Source: Microbispora hainanensis (GTDB lineage: Bacteria > Actinomycetota > Actinomycetes > Streptosporangiales > Streptosporangiaceae). From it: a stretch of 44,263 nucleotides of DNA. Both the position numbers and the translations under genes were made by a program. Positions 1 to 8,863 of this stretch are shown in pieces; position 1 is the first letter of the stretch; each line of letters opens with the position of its first letter. The stretch lies in assembly GCF_006874475.1 (NCBI RefSeq), contig NZ_VIRM01000064.1, forward strand, positions 1 to 44,263, written 5' to 3'. The notes beneath the pieces were generated by a model that worked only from the letters and a program-made list of their open reading frames with translations, made no database searches and was not told where the DNA came from.

Positions 1-96
1 CGACCACCTCCCAACATCGCAGAGGCAGCCAGCCTGACGGGTACACCCACAGAGATCAATTCCCCGACCGAGGTTCGGTGACGGGCCACTAGTGAT

Positions 97-489
97 TCAG
101 ACATGACTGTCGAGCTCGGGCTCATCCGCCGGGCTATCCGAAGCGGATTCTGTGGAAGAGGGCCACCAGCCAGGCGGGGCGGGGTCGACGTTGGCCAGGT
201 GGGGTTCGAGGTGTTCGTCTTCGCTGCACTGATAGAAGGGGCCGCGGGCACCGAGCAGGATCGGCAGCTGGTGGTCGAGGTGGTCGCGGTACCACACGCC
301 CATGCCGGTGCCGGCTTCCAGGCGCAGCGCCTCCCAGGCGTGCCAGAGCGCCGTGAGCCGCGAGATGGCCTCGGCGTGCCTCCACCACTGGGCGCACCAG
401 CGGAACTCCCCACCGAGCGTCCGCCGGTACATGGGGACGAACCGCTCGGTCACCCATTCCTCGACCGTCTCGTAGACCGGTTCGGTCAT
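97..489 (-). CDS. DUF4913 family protein of a conjugation cluster
   Basis: This 130-residue soluble protein closes the leftward conjugation operon. The start is the ATG at 489, which overlaps the TGA of the coupling-protein gene as ATGA. A longer in-frame extension upstream has only shadow-type Arg/Pro-rich sequence. The central part, about residues 28-85, is rich in Trp and aromatic residues (WCAQWWRHAE, then VWYRDHLDHQLP) and ends in GPFYQC. That pattern is characteristic of DUF4913 proteins found beside TraG/VirD4 ATPases in actinobacterial mobile elements. The C-terminal 35 residues are acidic and low in complexity. No catalytic motif is visible and the molecular role is unknown. Translational coupling suggests an accessory role in DNA transfer. 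Confidence 0.8.
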   Translation of the reverse strand: MTEPVYETVEEWVTERFVPMYRRTLGGEFRWCAQWWRHAEAISRLTALWHAWEALRLEAGTGMGVWYRDHLDHQLPILLGARGPFYQCSEDEHLEPHLANVDPAPPGWWPSSTESASDSPADEPELDSHV

Positions 490-2225
490 CGTGCCGCTCC
501 TTCCGCGATGAGTCGTTCCAGCTGGTCGCGGCAGGCCTGGATTCGTTCGGCGTCGCGGCTCTCGTACCACGGGAGCAGCGAGATCAGGGCGGGACGTCCG
601 CCGGTGGCCAGCAGCAGCGCGGTCCCCGGCGGGAGCGCGCGGATGGCCGCGGGTTCGAGGATGTCCTGCCGGCGCAGCGAGATCTGCTCCGAGGCCCGGC
701 CGTCGGCGTACGAGACCGAGCGGACGGGCACGTCGTGCTGGCCGACGAGCGTGGCGAGGTCGCGGGCCAGGCGTGGGGAGTCGACACCGGCGCCGATGAC
801 CTTGCGGGTGGCCGCGCCCCACATGGCGGCCATACCCGCCTCGCCCCACACTGTGACGCCCTGCTCGTACGACTGGAGGATCGTCACAGGGACGATGCCG
901 CGCGAGCCGAGGTGGCTGTACAGCTCGGGCAGGTCGGCGATCCGGCAGATGTTGGCCGCCTCATCGAGGGAGACGACCATCGGCGGGTCAAGCCTGCCGC
1001 CCATGCGCTCGGCTCGGCGTTCGGCGGCCCGCATCGCGGTGTCGGTGAGCGCGGCGATCAGCGGCGCGGCAGCCGAGCGCGACTTCGACAACAGATAGAG
1101 GGTGTCGGTTCCAGCGGCGAAGGCCTTTGGGTCGAAGACCGGCAGGGCTGATGGCGTGACCCAGGAGATGATCGCCTCGTCGCGCAACGCTTTGGCTGCC
1201 GTGCGGGCCGTCTGGTAGATGCCGTCGCGTGTCTCGACCGCGCCGTTCTGTGCGCCGCGCAGCGACGAGGCGAGCAGGGAGAACCCTGCGGCCTCCAGCA
1301 ATTCGACCGGTGTGGGTACGGCAGGCGTGTCGAGCCATTTGGCGACATCGCGCATCGTGCGGCCGGAGGACGCGGCCGCGAGGAACAGCGCGCAGAGCAG
1401 GTCCTGCGCGGCGGGTCCCCACAGGTCACGCTTGGTGCCGTCGTCGACGGTGAGGACGAAGTGCCCGGCGAGGCGGTGAGCGTCCTCCACCGTCGCGAGC
1501 CCGCGTAGCGGGTCCCACCACCAGGTCTGCGGCTGATAGGTGATGTGCTGCGGGTCGAACAGCCACACCGTCCCTTCGACGGCTCGAAGGGTGGCGGTCG
1601 CCGCCCACAGGTCGGACTTGTTCGACGTCGCGATGACCGGCCCGGGAGTCGAGAGAACGTACGGAATGCTCAGGCAGGTCGTCTTGCCCGACCTGGGGGC
1701 CATGAAGGCCACGATGGTGTCCTCCCAGGAGGCGTACAGGGTGGGCCCGCTCCGCATCAGGTCGCCGAGCGCCAGCCCGATGTCGCAGGGCGTCACCGGT
1801 CCGGACAGGGACGGCCGCAGCTCGCGGGCCTTCTTCTCCGCCGCTTCTGGCTTCAGCATGGCGAGCCCGGGATTGTCCGCGAGGGCGGCCACCGGATCCA
1901 CGGGATCGGGGAGCCGTCCGCTGACGAACCACCAGCCGGCCACGACAACGGCGAGCGCAGCTGTGACGAAGACGGCGGCAACGACGACAACGGCAAGCGT
2001 CGGCGTGCCGGGCCAGGCGGAAGCCGTACGGCCTTCGATCACACGCCACGCGAAGTCGGCACCGAATTCGCGGACCCTGCCGCCGAACAGACCGGCTGCG
2101 ACGCGGGCCGAAATCCAGATGAGGCCGAAGAAGGCCACGACGCCCCATCCCGCGAAGAGCGCTACCCATGGTCCGGTCGCGCCGTGTGGGGTGAATCCGG
2201 TGCGCGGTCCCACCGCCCTCGTCAT
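486..2225 (-). CDS. TraG/VirD4-like type IV coupling ATPase
   Basis: This 579-residue protein is a membrane-anchored ATPase of the TraG/VirD4 (TraM-recognition) class. Such proteins hand the relaxosome-DNA complex to the transfer channel. Two hydrophobic segments lie at about residues 18-40 and 76-101, followed by a cytosolic ATPase. Walker A is at about 175-183 (MAPRSGKTT) and Walker B at about 415-422 (VVSLDEAAN). The next conserved stretch has the SRGI...ILQSYEQG pattern typical of the family. Its ATG at 2225 overlaps the TGA of the VirB4-like gene, and its own stop overlaps the DUF4913 start, so the three are translationally coupled. Length and motif order are normal for actinobacterial members. 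No relaxase is in view, so the partner probably lies left of the window. Confidence 0.9.
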   Translation of the reverse strand: MTRAVGPRTGFTPHGATGPWVALFAGWGVVAFFGLIWISARVAAGLFGGRVREFGADFAWRVIEGRTASAWPGTPTLAVVVVAAVFVTAALAVVVAGWWFVSGRLPDPVDPVAALADNPGLAMLKPEAAEKKARELRPSLSGPVTPCDIGLALGDLMRSGPTLYASWEDTIVAFMAPRSGKTTCLSIPYVLSTPGPVIATSNKSDLWAATATLRAVEGTVWLFDPQHITYQPQTWWWDPLRGLATVEDAHRLAGHFVLTVDDGTKRDLWGPAAQDLLCALFLAAASSGRTMRDVAKWLDTPAVPTPVELLEAAGFSLLASSLRGAQNGAVETRDGIYQTARTAAKALRDEAIISWVTPSALPVFDPKAFAAGTDTLYLLSKSRSAAAPLIAALTDTAMRAAERRAERMGGRLDPPMVVSLDEAANICRIADLPELYSHLGSRGIVPVTILQSYEQGVTVWGEAGMAAMWGAATRKVIGAGVDSPRLARDLATLVGQHDVPVRSVSYADGRASEQISLRRQDILEPAAIRALPPGTALLLATGGRPALISLLPWYESRDAERIQACRDQLERLIAEGAAR

Positions 2226-3598
2226 CGGATCGCCTGGTCGGTGTCGTAGAGTTCGTGCTCGACGCCGACGAGCGCGAGCTCGACCGGGATGCCGAGCCGG
2301 TCGCCGGTCTTGATGAGGTACTTGCCGCGACCTGGATGCCGGGCGCCTGGCTGCCAGGAGTCCGGTGCGGACCAGGAGGCGACGAGTTCCTGCTCCGGCC
2401 CGGTCAGGCGGGTGATCTCACTGACGCGAGCCAGGTCACGCGGAGGCAGCCCGGCCAGCACGGTGATGGCGCTGCGGTCGATGAAGCCGCGGGCCTTGGC
2501 CCGGTCCTCCTCGGTGGGCAGTGCCTCCAGATCAGCAAGCGAGTGGGTGATCATGATGGAGGCCATGCCCTTGGCGCGGTTGAGCCGGGTCAGGCTGTCG
2601 GCGTACTCGACCAAACCCGGCGCCCCGCGCAGCGCCCGCCACAGCTCGTCCATCACCGCCAGATAGGAATGGCCGGTCGTGCCGTCGACCATGGCGAAGC
2701 CGTACGCCCAGGTGCACAGCATGGCGGCGGTCAGCAGCTTGTCGCCGCCCGCGCCGACGCGGGAGATGTCCACGGAGACCGCAGGCGCGGTCAGATCGAT
2801 AGGGCGAGTGGTCGGCCCGTCGAAGACGCCGGCAAGCGAACCGGTGCAGAGCAGTTCGAGGGTGAAGACGAGATCGCCGACACGCTCGCGGTATCGCTCC
2901 GGGTCGTCCGTCCGCGCGGCCGATCGCAGCGCTTCGGGGCCTTCTTCGAGTACGGCGAGCACGTCGGGCACGGTCGGGGTGGCGAGCCGTTCGTCGAGCA
3001 GGTCGATGGCCCGGCCGAGGATGACCTCTTCGGCGTTGCTGACCGGTGCCTCGCGGATGAGCGTGCACAAAGCCATCAGCAGCGAGAGCCGCCGTCCGCG
3101 CAGCTCCCAGCGCGTCCGTTCGGCTTCGGCGCCGAGTTGGGTCCGTACGGCGGCGCCGAGCGGGCCCGCGTCGAGAGGGTTGATGCGGTCGAGGCCGCGG
3201 CCGACGCGGATGACCTGCCCGCCGACGTGCTCGACGAGCATGGTGTAGTCGGGTTTGGTGTCGCCGAGGATGAGCGCGGTCGAGCCGGATGCGATGGCTC
3301 CGACGATGAGGCGTTTGACCAGGGTCGACTTGCCGGTCCCCGGCTGGCCGAGGACGAACACGCCTGGGTTGGTGACCAGCCCGGCGCGCAGCCAGGCCAG
3401 GGGGTCGAGGCAGACGACCTCGCCGAACAGTTGGTGGCGGCCGATCGGTGTGCCGATGGCGGGGGAGCCCGAGCCGGCCACGAACGGGAACAGGCCGCAG
3501 ACCTGGGTCGTGGTCGCCTGGAACTCCGCGCCGGCCTCCACGTGTACGGCGCATCCGCCGTACGGCTCTCGCCAGCCGCGTGCGGGAGTCTTCACCAT
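2222..3598 (-). CDS. VirB4-like conjugation ATPase
   Basis: This is a 458-residue P-loop ATPase that would energise assembly of the transfer channel. Walker A is at about residues 84-91 (GQPGTGKS). A DTKPDY motif follows near 113-118, and Walker B is near 312-318 (YLAVMDELW). A late Q/S-T-H-type segment (IMITHSLADL) follows. I chose the ATG at 3598 because AGGAGG lies just upstream and because residues before it in the longer frame look like shadow sequence. The start overlaps the end of the SCO6880-family gene by 7 bases. In actinobacterial clusters the N-terminal half of classical VirB4 is often supplied by the separate SCO6880 protein, and the order here (SCO6880, then ATPase, then coupling protein) matches that arrangement. 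Confidence 0.85.
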   Translation of the reverse strand: MVKTPARGWREPYGGCAVHVEAGAEFQATTTQVCGLFPFVAGSGSPAIGTPIGRHQLFGEVVCLDPLAWLRAGLVTNPGVFVLGQPGTGKSTLVKRLIVGAIASGSTALILGDTKPDYTMLVEHVGGQVIRVGRGLDRINPLDAGPLGAAVRTQLGAEAERTRWELRGRRLSLLMALCTLIREAPVSNAEEVILGRAIDLLDERLATPTVPDVLAVLEEGPEALRSAARTDDPERYRERVGDLVFTLELLCTGSLAGVFDGPTTRPIDLTAPAVSVDISRVGAGGDKLLTAAMLCTWAYGFAMVDGTTGHSYLAVMDELWRALRGAPGLVEYADSLTRLNRAKGMASIMITHSLADLEALPTEEDRAKARGFIDRSAITVLAGLPPRDLARVSEITRLTGPEQELVASWSAPDSWQPGARHPGRGKYLIKTGDRLGIPVELALVGVEHELYDTDQAIR

Positions 3599-5040
3599 GA
3601 CCTCCTGGTCAGCTCGGCTGGGCAGACGCCGCAGGGCAAGGTGGTGGCGAACCCGGCGGACTGGCTGCCCCACAGCCGGCGAAGCCGGATGCGGGAGGCT
3701 TCCGCGGCGGCCTCGGTGACCGCGATGGCCTGGGCCAGGTCCTCCTCGCGCATGACAGTCGTGGCGACGTACAGCGTCACAAGCGTGACCCCGGCCCAGG
3801 TGGCTTCCTCGGCGGCGGCTTGCCGGGCGCGGGCCTGGTCGTAGGCGTCGCGGGCGGTCTCGTCCCGCCCGGTCCGGCGGCGGTACTGCTCACGGAACGC
3901 GGCGGCGTTGACCTCGTCTTCGAGCACCCGCGTGGCTTCGGCGGCGGGCAACGGGCGGTATTGGAGACTGACCCGCTTCGGGTGTGGACCCGGAGCGACC
4001 AGGCGGCTGAGCATGTCGGCGGGGACGTTCTGCCGTGGTGCCTCGTGCCAGGCCCAGCTGACGCTGATGCCGCTGTCGTGCCGGTAGTGATCGGGGTGCT
4101 CTTCGGCGCCGATCGGACCGGCGTCCGCCCACGTCAGGTCATGGGATCGGGCCGTATCGGCGCGAGCAGCGGGGTCGTATGCGGCGCGGACGATTCCGGC
4201 GAGCTCGGGTGCGGTCGCCCGGCCGGTGACGGTGACGCCGCACGATCCGAGCGCGCAGGCCAGCGCCTCGGTGGTGCGGCCGAGCTCGCCGATCGCCGTG
4301 CTCATGTCGCCCTGGCCCACAGGGGAGCGGGCCGGGTCGAAGGTCACGCTCACATAGGTGTTCACGCGGGCCGCCGTACGCGGCGCCGTACTGACGAGTT
4401 GCCGCATGAGCAGGGCTGCCGCCTCGGGAGCCGTGGAAGACAGCGCGCGGCTGACGGTGTCGGCGAGCGCGGAGCCGGGCTCGGGGGCGGTCTCGACCGT
4501 GACCGTGACCAAGCGGACGGCCGGCATGTGCCCGAGCGAGGCTAGCCAGGCGCCCCAGTTGGCCACCCAGGTGTCTGCGTCCGATCGCTCGGCCAGCCAG
4601 GTCGAGGCGGGCGACACCTTCAGCGTCGCGGTGAACAGCCCGGCGCGGCGGTCCCACACGATGCCGTACGGCCGGCCGAAGGCGTCCTCGGCTGACATGA
4701 GCCGGGTCGCGGCCAGAACTCCGGGGAGCTGAAAGGCGCGGGGGTGGGCGACGACGACTCCGGCGCGGTAGCGGGTGTGACCGCGGGCCTTGCCGTACGA
4801 CCAGCGGATCCGACGCGCGATGAGGTGGGCGACGGGAACGCCGCTGACCCGGATCAGCACCAGCGCTCCGGCCAGGGCAGCGGGTGGCCCGGTGTAGAGC
4901 GCGGCACGGAGGTCCACTGACACGGTGAGGACCAGTGCGGTGAGCGCGCCCAGCGCGACGAACGTCCCGGTCGTGCCCAGGCCGAGCAGGCCGAGGCCGC
5001 GCCGCCGGCGCCAGCCTCCATAGGTACGGATGTCCGTCAT
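3592..5040 (-). CDS. SCO6880 family conjugation protein
   Basis: This is a 482-residue protein of the SCO6880 family, named after the Streptomyces coelicolor protein and found in actinobacterial conjugative elements. Two adjacent hydrophobic segments at about residues 17-43 and 48-65 anchor it. The rest is a large cytosolic part rich in charged and aromatic residues, with an Ala/Arg-rich helical C-terminus. The family resembles PrgI fused to the N-terminal part of VirB4 and lacks a P-loop, as here. The start ATG at 5040 overlaps the stop of the TrbL-like gene as ATGA. Its position directly before the VirB4-like ATPase suggests that both form one functional motor. A much longer reading frame runs upstream to 6063, but that part is a shadow of the next gene. 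Confidence 0.85.
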   Translation of the reverse strand: MTDIRTYGGWRRRRGLGLLGLGTTGTFVALGALTALVLTVSVDLRAALYTGPPAALAGALVLIRVSGVPVAHLIARRIRWSYGKARGHTRYRAGVVVAHPRAFQLPGVLAATRLMSAEDAFGRPYGIVWDRRAGLFTATLKVSPASTWLAERSDADTWVANWGAWLASLGHMPAVRLVTVTVETAPEPGSALADTVSRALSSTAPEAAALLMRQLVSTAPRTAARVNTYVSVTFDPARSPVGQGDMSTAIGELGRTTEALACALGSCGVTVTGRATAPELAGIVRAAYDPAARADTARSHDLTWADAGPIGAEEHPDHYRHDSGISVSWAWHEAPRQNVPADMLSRLVAPGPHPKRVSLQYRPLPAAEATRVLEDEVNAAAFREQYRRRTGRDETARDAYDQARARQAAAEEATWAGVTLVTLYVATTVMREEDLAQAIAVTEAAAEASRIRLRRLWGSQSAGFATTLPCGVCPAELTRRSW

Positions 5041-6188
5041 CGCTGGTGGTCCTCTCGCATGGAGTTCGCGGCGGTCTTCGCGCCGGATGCCACGCCACTC
5101 GCCGCGGTCGCCGCCGCAGCGGCGGCTGGTCCCGCCGCTTTGGCTCCTGCTCCTGCCGCCGTCGATCCCGCGGTCGTCGCACCAGAGGATGAGGGCGCGC
5201 CATTTGGCGCTCGTGTGCTCCCCAGCTGGGACGACAAGTAGTCGGCGTGGCTGCTCGCGCCTGTGGGGGAGGAGGACGAAGACGAGTTGCGGAAGGAGCT
5301 GAGGGCGACGGCTCCGGCTACGCTCGCGCCGAGAATGCCGCCGCCTCCACCGGAGGTTGCCAGTGAGCCGGTCGTCCAGGTGAAGAACTTCATCAGCACC
5401 GGCATGGCGATCAGCGACAGGAGCATCATCGCGAACCCCATGAGGATGGTCCGTACGTCCTTGCCTTCGCCGACCATGGTGAACGTCGTGGCGAATACGG
5501 CGGCGACGGCGGGCTTGTAGAAGATCAGAGCGAGCATCCAGCCGGTCACCTTGCGGAACCACGGCTTGATCATCACGGTCATCGACCCGGCGGCGGCCAA
5601 GGGGAGAAGGCCGGCGAGGACGACCAGGGCGGCCTCGCGGAACAGCATGAGCACGGCCTGCACCACGCCGATCAAAATGGCGACGATCCCCAGCACGATC
5701 ACCACACCGGGCGCCGCGCCGGTCAGAGCCAGGATTTTCGTGAGGCGCCGGCCGAAGTCGTCGTGGGAGACGGTGTCGAGGACCCAGGTGGACCAGGCGT
5801 CGCCGGCTTTGACGAGCATCGAAGCCGTCAGCACGCCGATGGTCGAGGTCGCCGCGATGACGACCAGGCCGGAGCCGACGTCGACCAGAGGGCTGCCCTT
5901 GCGGGTCAACGCCATCTTGCCGCCCGCACTGAGCACGCCGAGTACGGCGACCGCGATCGCGATCGGCAACGTCCACTCGCGCAAACGGTCCACGGCTGAT
6001 TCGGTGGCGAGGTCGGGTGAGGGCACCCTGACCCACCAGGAGATGCTGTTGCCGACCACCCATGCCACGCCGTCCTGGATGGCCTTGGCGATCTCATCAA
6101 GGATGCCGTTGGCAGCGCTGGCGGCCACCTTGCCGACGGCATATTCGGTCAGTGAGCAGTCTGGGGAGAGCAGGCTGTCGCACGGCAT
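5037..6188 (-). CDS. TrbL/VirB6-like polytopic conjugation protein
   Basis: This 383-residue membrane protein has about six hydrophobic segments, near residues 73-92, 106-126, 158-183, 187-206, 217-239 and 247-268. The remainder is a long Gly/Ser/Ala-rich tail of about 110 residues of low complexity. This layout is that of the TrbL/VirB6 inner-membrane channel component of type IV secretion. The start is ATG at 6188, six bases after the stop of the lipoprotein gene, with GAGGGG a little further upstream. The Ala/Ser-rich C-terminus varies in length among relatives and may be exposed. Assignment rests on topology and neighbours rather than on a catalytic motif. Confidence 0.75.
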   Translation of the reverse strand: MPCDSLLSPDCSLTEYAVGKVAASAANGILDEIAKAIQDGVAWVVGNSISWWVRVPSPDLATESAVDRLREWTLPIAIAVAVLGVLSAGGKMALTRKGSPLVDVGSGLVVIAATSTIGVLTASMLVKAGDAWSTWVLDTVSHDDFGRRLTKILALTGAAPGVVIVLGIVAILIGVVQAVLMLFREAALVVLAGLLPLAAAGSMTVMIKPWFRKVTGWMLALIFYKPAVAAVFATTFTMVGEGKDVRTILMGFAMMLLSLIAMPVLMKFFTWTTGSLATSGGGGGILGASVAGAVALSSFRNSSSSSSPTGASSHADYLSSQLGSTRAPNGAPSSSGATTAGSTAAGAGAKAAGPAAAAAATAASGVASGAKTAANSMREDHQR

Positions 6189-6194
6189 GACAGG

Positions 6195-6812
6195 TCACCC
6201 CTCGAAGCGGGTGTAGCCGTCGAGGGATTTCAGCGGGGTCGCCATAGTGCCCCAGTCGCCGTCCAACGGTGCGACTACGCGCCAGTCGCCGTTCTGCCAG
6301 ACGACCTGGATGCGGGTGGAGGCCCGGACCGTGGTGCCGCGCGGGTCCGGGCCAGCGCTGACGATGTCGACGGTGGCGGCATCGCGCGTGTAGGTCTGCC
6401 AGCGGTAGGCCTCTTCGTCCACGTAGGCCTTGCCGAGCGGGCTGCCCTCAGGGAGCCCGGCTTCCTGCCTGCGTTCCTCATACTGGGTGCGTGCCTGCTC
6501 CAACAAGCGGTCGGCGTCCGGGCCGACCACCTGCTCCGTGATGGTGGGCTCGAACACCGCCGGGCCCCACTGTGAGCTTGCCCGGATGGCGATGTGCAGC
6601 GCGGCAAGCAGCGCACCCTCTCGGGTGTGGGAAAAGCCCTTGGCACGGTCGTGGTCGAGCACGCGCGGGCCGTCGAGATCCGACAGCGGCAGCCGTACTC
6701 CATGGAAGTTCTGCCAGGTGATGCGCGCCTGGCGGGCCGGGGAAGCCGGGGTTGTCGACGTGCCGCAGGCGCACGCCGTCAGCAGCACCAGGACGAGGAC
6801 GGGTGCCTTCAT
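6195..6812 (-). CDS. conjugation-cluster lipoprotein
   Basis: This 205-residue protein has a short hydrophobic signal and a lipobox ending at Cys14 (LLTAC), so it is probably lipid-anchored outside the membrane. The mature part contains GFSHTREGALLAALHIAIRA, a pattern that recurs in secreted proteins of actinobacterial conjugation clusters. Its end resembles NTF2/VirB8-like folds (VVWQNGDWRVVAP). The ATG at 6812 overlaps the TGA of the small membrane protein as ATGA. A structural, non-enzymatic role in the transfer channel or at the cell surface is likely, by inference from location and signal. A longer in-frame extension to 7208 crosses the upstream gene and is not used. Confidence 0.75.
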   Translation of the reverse strand: MKAPVLVLVLLTACACGTSTTPASPARQARITWQNFHGVRLPLSDLDGPRVLDHDRAKGFSHTREGALLAALHIAIRASSQWGPAVFEPTITEQVVGPDADRLLEQARTQYEERRQEAGLPEGSPLGKAYVDEEAYRWQTYTRDAATVDIVSAGPDPRGTTVRASTRIQVVWQNGDWRVVAPLDGDWGTMATPLKSLDGYTRFEG

Positions 6813-7099
6813 CGGAGGAACATCCCGACAATGCCGGAGGCGGTCGCGGCCAGACTCAGCCCGCCGAGCACCCAGGGGATGCCGGACGCGCCGTCGGCGG
6901 CGAAAGAGGAGCGGTTCTTGCGGCCGATTGCCATCTGCGCGCCGCAGATGAGCAGGCCGGCGACGCCAGCGACGATGACGCCCCACTTCCCCCAGCCGAG
7001 GATGGTCGTGATCGGCCTCTCCAGGCCCGGCGGTGCGATCGGCGCCGGATTCGGCACCGGCCCCGCCTGAAGCATGTCGGCAACTGCGCTGACCAGCAT
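6809..7099 (-). CDS. small two-helix membrane protein, pilin/TrbC-like
   Basis: This is the first gene of the leftward conjugation operon and encodes 96 residues. Two hydrophobic helices (about 38-57 and 75-94) flank a short basic loop with IGRKNRSS. Size, topology and position at the head of the operon resemble VirB2/TrbC-type pilins, but no diagnostic motif confirms this. I chose the ATG at 7099 because GGGAGGG lies six to seven bases upstream. The alternative ATG at 7123 has no recognisable ribosome binding site. The N-terminal part has a Pro-rich stretch, which is unusual for a classic pilin. Confidence 0.65.
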   Translation of the reverse strand: MLVSAVADMLQAGPVPNPAPIAPPGLERPITTILGWGKWGVIVAGVAGLLICGAQMAIGRKNRSSFAADGASGIPWVLGGLSLAATASGIVGMFLR

Positions 7100-7290
7100 G
7101 GATTGCCCTCCCTTTGCTGACATGGGGTCGATGGATTGTCGCGATCGGTAGCTTGACTGTCACGCTCCGTGGGTATTCCAGAGCGCAAGCAGTCTCAAAC
7201 GGCTGCATCCGTCTTCAGGTATTCGCAAGACGTGCTGTCGCAGTCGCGTGGGGGAAACTGAACGGTGACCGCTGACCACGAGGAGTGACG

Positions 7291-7569
7291 ATGACCGACC
7301 CGCTCGGCCGAGACCCGGACGTGCTGACCACCAAGGAGCTGGCCGCCAAGCTCGGGCTATCGGCGCAGACCGTCCGCCGCATGGCCAGCGCCGGACAGAT
7401 CCCGGCGCTGCGGACCGGCAAGGACTATCGCTACTCGTGGAACGCGGTCCTCGACGTGCTGCGACAGCCCCATCCGATAGCGGGGGGCAGTGGGAATGAG
7501 GAGAGCAGGCCGGGCGCCGGACGACTGGCGACGCAGCAGGCTCGGGACCGAGCTGCGCGGGAGTTGTGA
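7291..7569 (+). CDS. excisionase-like helix-turn-helix protein
   Basis: This is a 92-residue DNA-binding protein. Residues about 10-60 form a MerR/excisionase-type winged helix-turn-helix (LTTKELAAKLGLSAQTVRR, then ALRTGKDYRYSWNAVLDVL). The tail is charged. The ATG at 7291 has GAGGAG about six bases upstream, which is better placed than the GTG two codons earlier. It is divergent from the conjugation operon and shares a roughly 190-base intergenic region with it, so it could control that promoter or assist excision of the element. Which of these it does cannot be told from sequence. Confidence 0.75.
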   Translation: MTDPLGRDPDVLTTKELAAKLGLSAQTVRRMASAGQIPALRTGKDYRYSWNAVLDVLRQPHPIAGGSGNEESRPGAGRLATQQARDRAAREL

Positions 7570-7584
7570 CACCGGTCGGTCTCG

Positions 7585-8508
7585 ATGACCGTGCGGCTGC
7601 TCGTGGCGGCCGCCGGTCTGCTCATCGCGATACCGCTCGGGCTGATCCTGGCGTTCACCGCCATGAGCGGCTCCGTTGGCTGCGGTCAGGGACAGGACGG
7701 TGACATCCCGCCGGACTACCTACGGCTGTATCAGCAGGCCGGGCAGAGGTACGGCATCCCCTGGCAGGTGCTTGCCGGGATTGGCAAGGCCGAAAGCGAC
7801 CACGGGCGCGGTACCGGCGTCGGTATTCGGGATGGTGCGAACCACGTCGGCGCGATGGGGCCCATGCAGTTCCTTGGTTCGACCTGGGCGGTGTACGGCG
7901 TAGACGGGAACGGCGACGGGCGAACCGACGTCTACGACCCGGCCGACGCGATCCCGTCGGCGGCAAAATACCTGAAGGCGAGCGGAGCGCCGACGGACAT
8001 GTACCGGGCCATCTGGCGCTACAACCACGCCGACTGGTACGTCCGCCGGGTCCTCGACTTCGCCCACGGTTACTCTTCGAGCTCGGCCGGCGTGGGGGAG
8101 GAGCTGTGCGCGCTTCCCGCCGCACCGAGCGCCGTGGCCGGACGTGTCCTCGCCTACGCGCGGATGCAGCTTGGCAAGCCGTACGCCTGGGGAGCTGAGG
8201 GGCCCGGCGCGTTCGACTGCTCGGGGCTGACGATGCGCGCCTATCAGTACGCGGGGATCCTGCTGCCGCGCGTCGCCGCCGACCAGTGGCGCCAGGGGCC
8301 CGCTGTCACGCGCGGCCAGGAGCAGCCCGGCGACCTAGTCTTCATGCACCCGGGAGCCGGTGGGCCTGGGCATGCCGGGATCGTCGTCACTCCCGGCCAG
8401 ATGATCCACGCGCCGCACACCGGTGATGTCGTGCGCTACGCGTCCTATTCCGCTCGTTCTGACGTGGTCGGGTTCACCCGGCCGGCAAGCTTGATGGAGA
8501 AGAAATGA
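7585..8508 (+). CDS. secreted lytic transglycosylase/NlpC-P60 wall hydrolase
   Basis: This 307-residue bifunctional wall enzyme would open the peptidoglycan for the conjugation channel. An N-terminal hydrophobic helix (about 4-27) exports or anchors it. Residues about 45-165 form a lysozyme-like transglycosylase domain with Glu70 in GKAES as the probable catalytic acid, and with GAMGPMQFLGSTW. An NlpC/P60 cysteine peptidase domain follows at about 185-300, with Cys212 in FDCSGL, His263 in GHAGIV and a later His in MIHAPHTG. All the expected catalytic positions are present. The architecture is that of the wall hydrolases in actinobacterial type IV-like clusters. The stop overlaps the start of the next helix-turn-helix gene as ATGA. 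Confidence 0.9.
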   Translation: MTVRLLVAAAGLLIAIPLGLILAFTAMSGSVGCGQGQDGDIPPDYLRLYQQAGQRYGIPWQVLAGIGKAESDHGRGTGVGIRDGANHVGAMGPMQFLGSTWAVYGVDGNGDGRTDVYDPADAIPSAAKYLKASGAPTDMYRAIWRYNHADWYVRRVLDFAHGYSSSSAGVGEELCALPAAPSAVAGRVLAYARMQLGKPYAWGAEGPGAFDCSGLTMRAYQYAGILLPRVAADQWRQGPAVTRGQEQPGDLVFMHPGAGGPGHAGIVVTPGQMIHAPHTGDVVRYASYSARSDVVGFTRPASLMEKK

Positions 8509-8747
8509 AGGGCCTCACCCTGGCCGAGCTGCAGCAACTGCCTGCCACGGTCGACCTGCTCACCGCCGCCCGGGCTCTCGGGCTCGGGCGGACCAAGGCT
8601 TACGAGCTGGCCAAGCGGGGCGAGTTCCCCTGCCGCATCATCCGCATCGGCGTCGCCTATCTCGTCCCAACCGCCGAACTCCTGAAACTCCTCGGCGTAG
8701 ATCCGCATATGGGAACCACTCCAAGCGGCCCGATTCGGAACGGATGA
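8505..8747 (+). CDS. small helix-turn-helix DNA-binding protein
   Basis: This 80-residue protein contains an excisionase/MerR-type helix-turn-helix at about residues 17-62 (LLTAARALGLGRTKAYELAK, then FPCRIIRIGVAYLVPTAELL). It is translationally coupled to the wall hydrolase through ATGA. With the protein at 7291 it gives two small DNA-binding proteins in one three-gene operon. One may be an excisionase and the other a regulator, but the sequence alone does not distinguish them. Confidence 0.75.
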   Translation: MKGLTLAELQQLPATVDLLTAARALGLGRTKAYELAKRGEFPCRIIRIGVAYLVPTAELLKLLGVDPHMGTTPSGPIRNG

Positions 8748-8780
8748 TCCCAATTACCCGCGAATTGAGGCGGTTGCTCC

Positions 8781-8807
8781 GCACGCAGGTGATTCACCTG
8801 GACGTGC
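8781..8807. promoter_or_regulatory. nested inverted repeat, possible operator or hairpin
   Basis: CAGGTG-ATT-CACCTG (8786-8800) is a perfect 6-bp inverted repeat with a 3-base centre. It is enclosed by an outer GCACG / CGTGC pair. It lies just after the second small DNA-binding protein gene. It has no T-tract, so it is a weak terminator candidate and could equally be a binding site for one of the two helix-turn-helix proteins. Confidence 0.4.
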
Positions 8808-8863
8808 GTGATCAGGATCTGTGGCCCCAGTGTCACCCATCTTTAGGGTGGAGGAGGGCGACC

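Noticed and set aside
67..79. ACCGAGGTTCGGT as tRNA T-arm or attachment site
   Set aside because: It is only a short hairpin. No acceptor stem, anticodon arm or CCA end can be folded around it.
103..1098. Long rightward open frame opposite the DUF4913 and coupling-protein genes
   Set aside because: It is antisense to genes with clear motifs. Its product is low-complexity and typical of a high-GC mirror frame.
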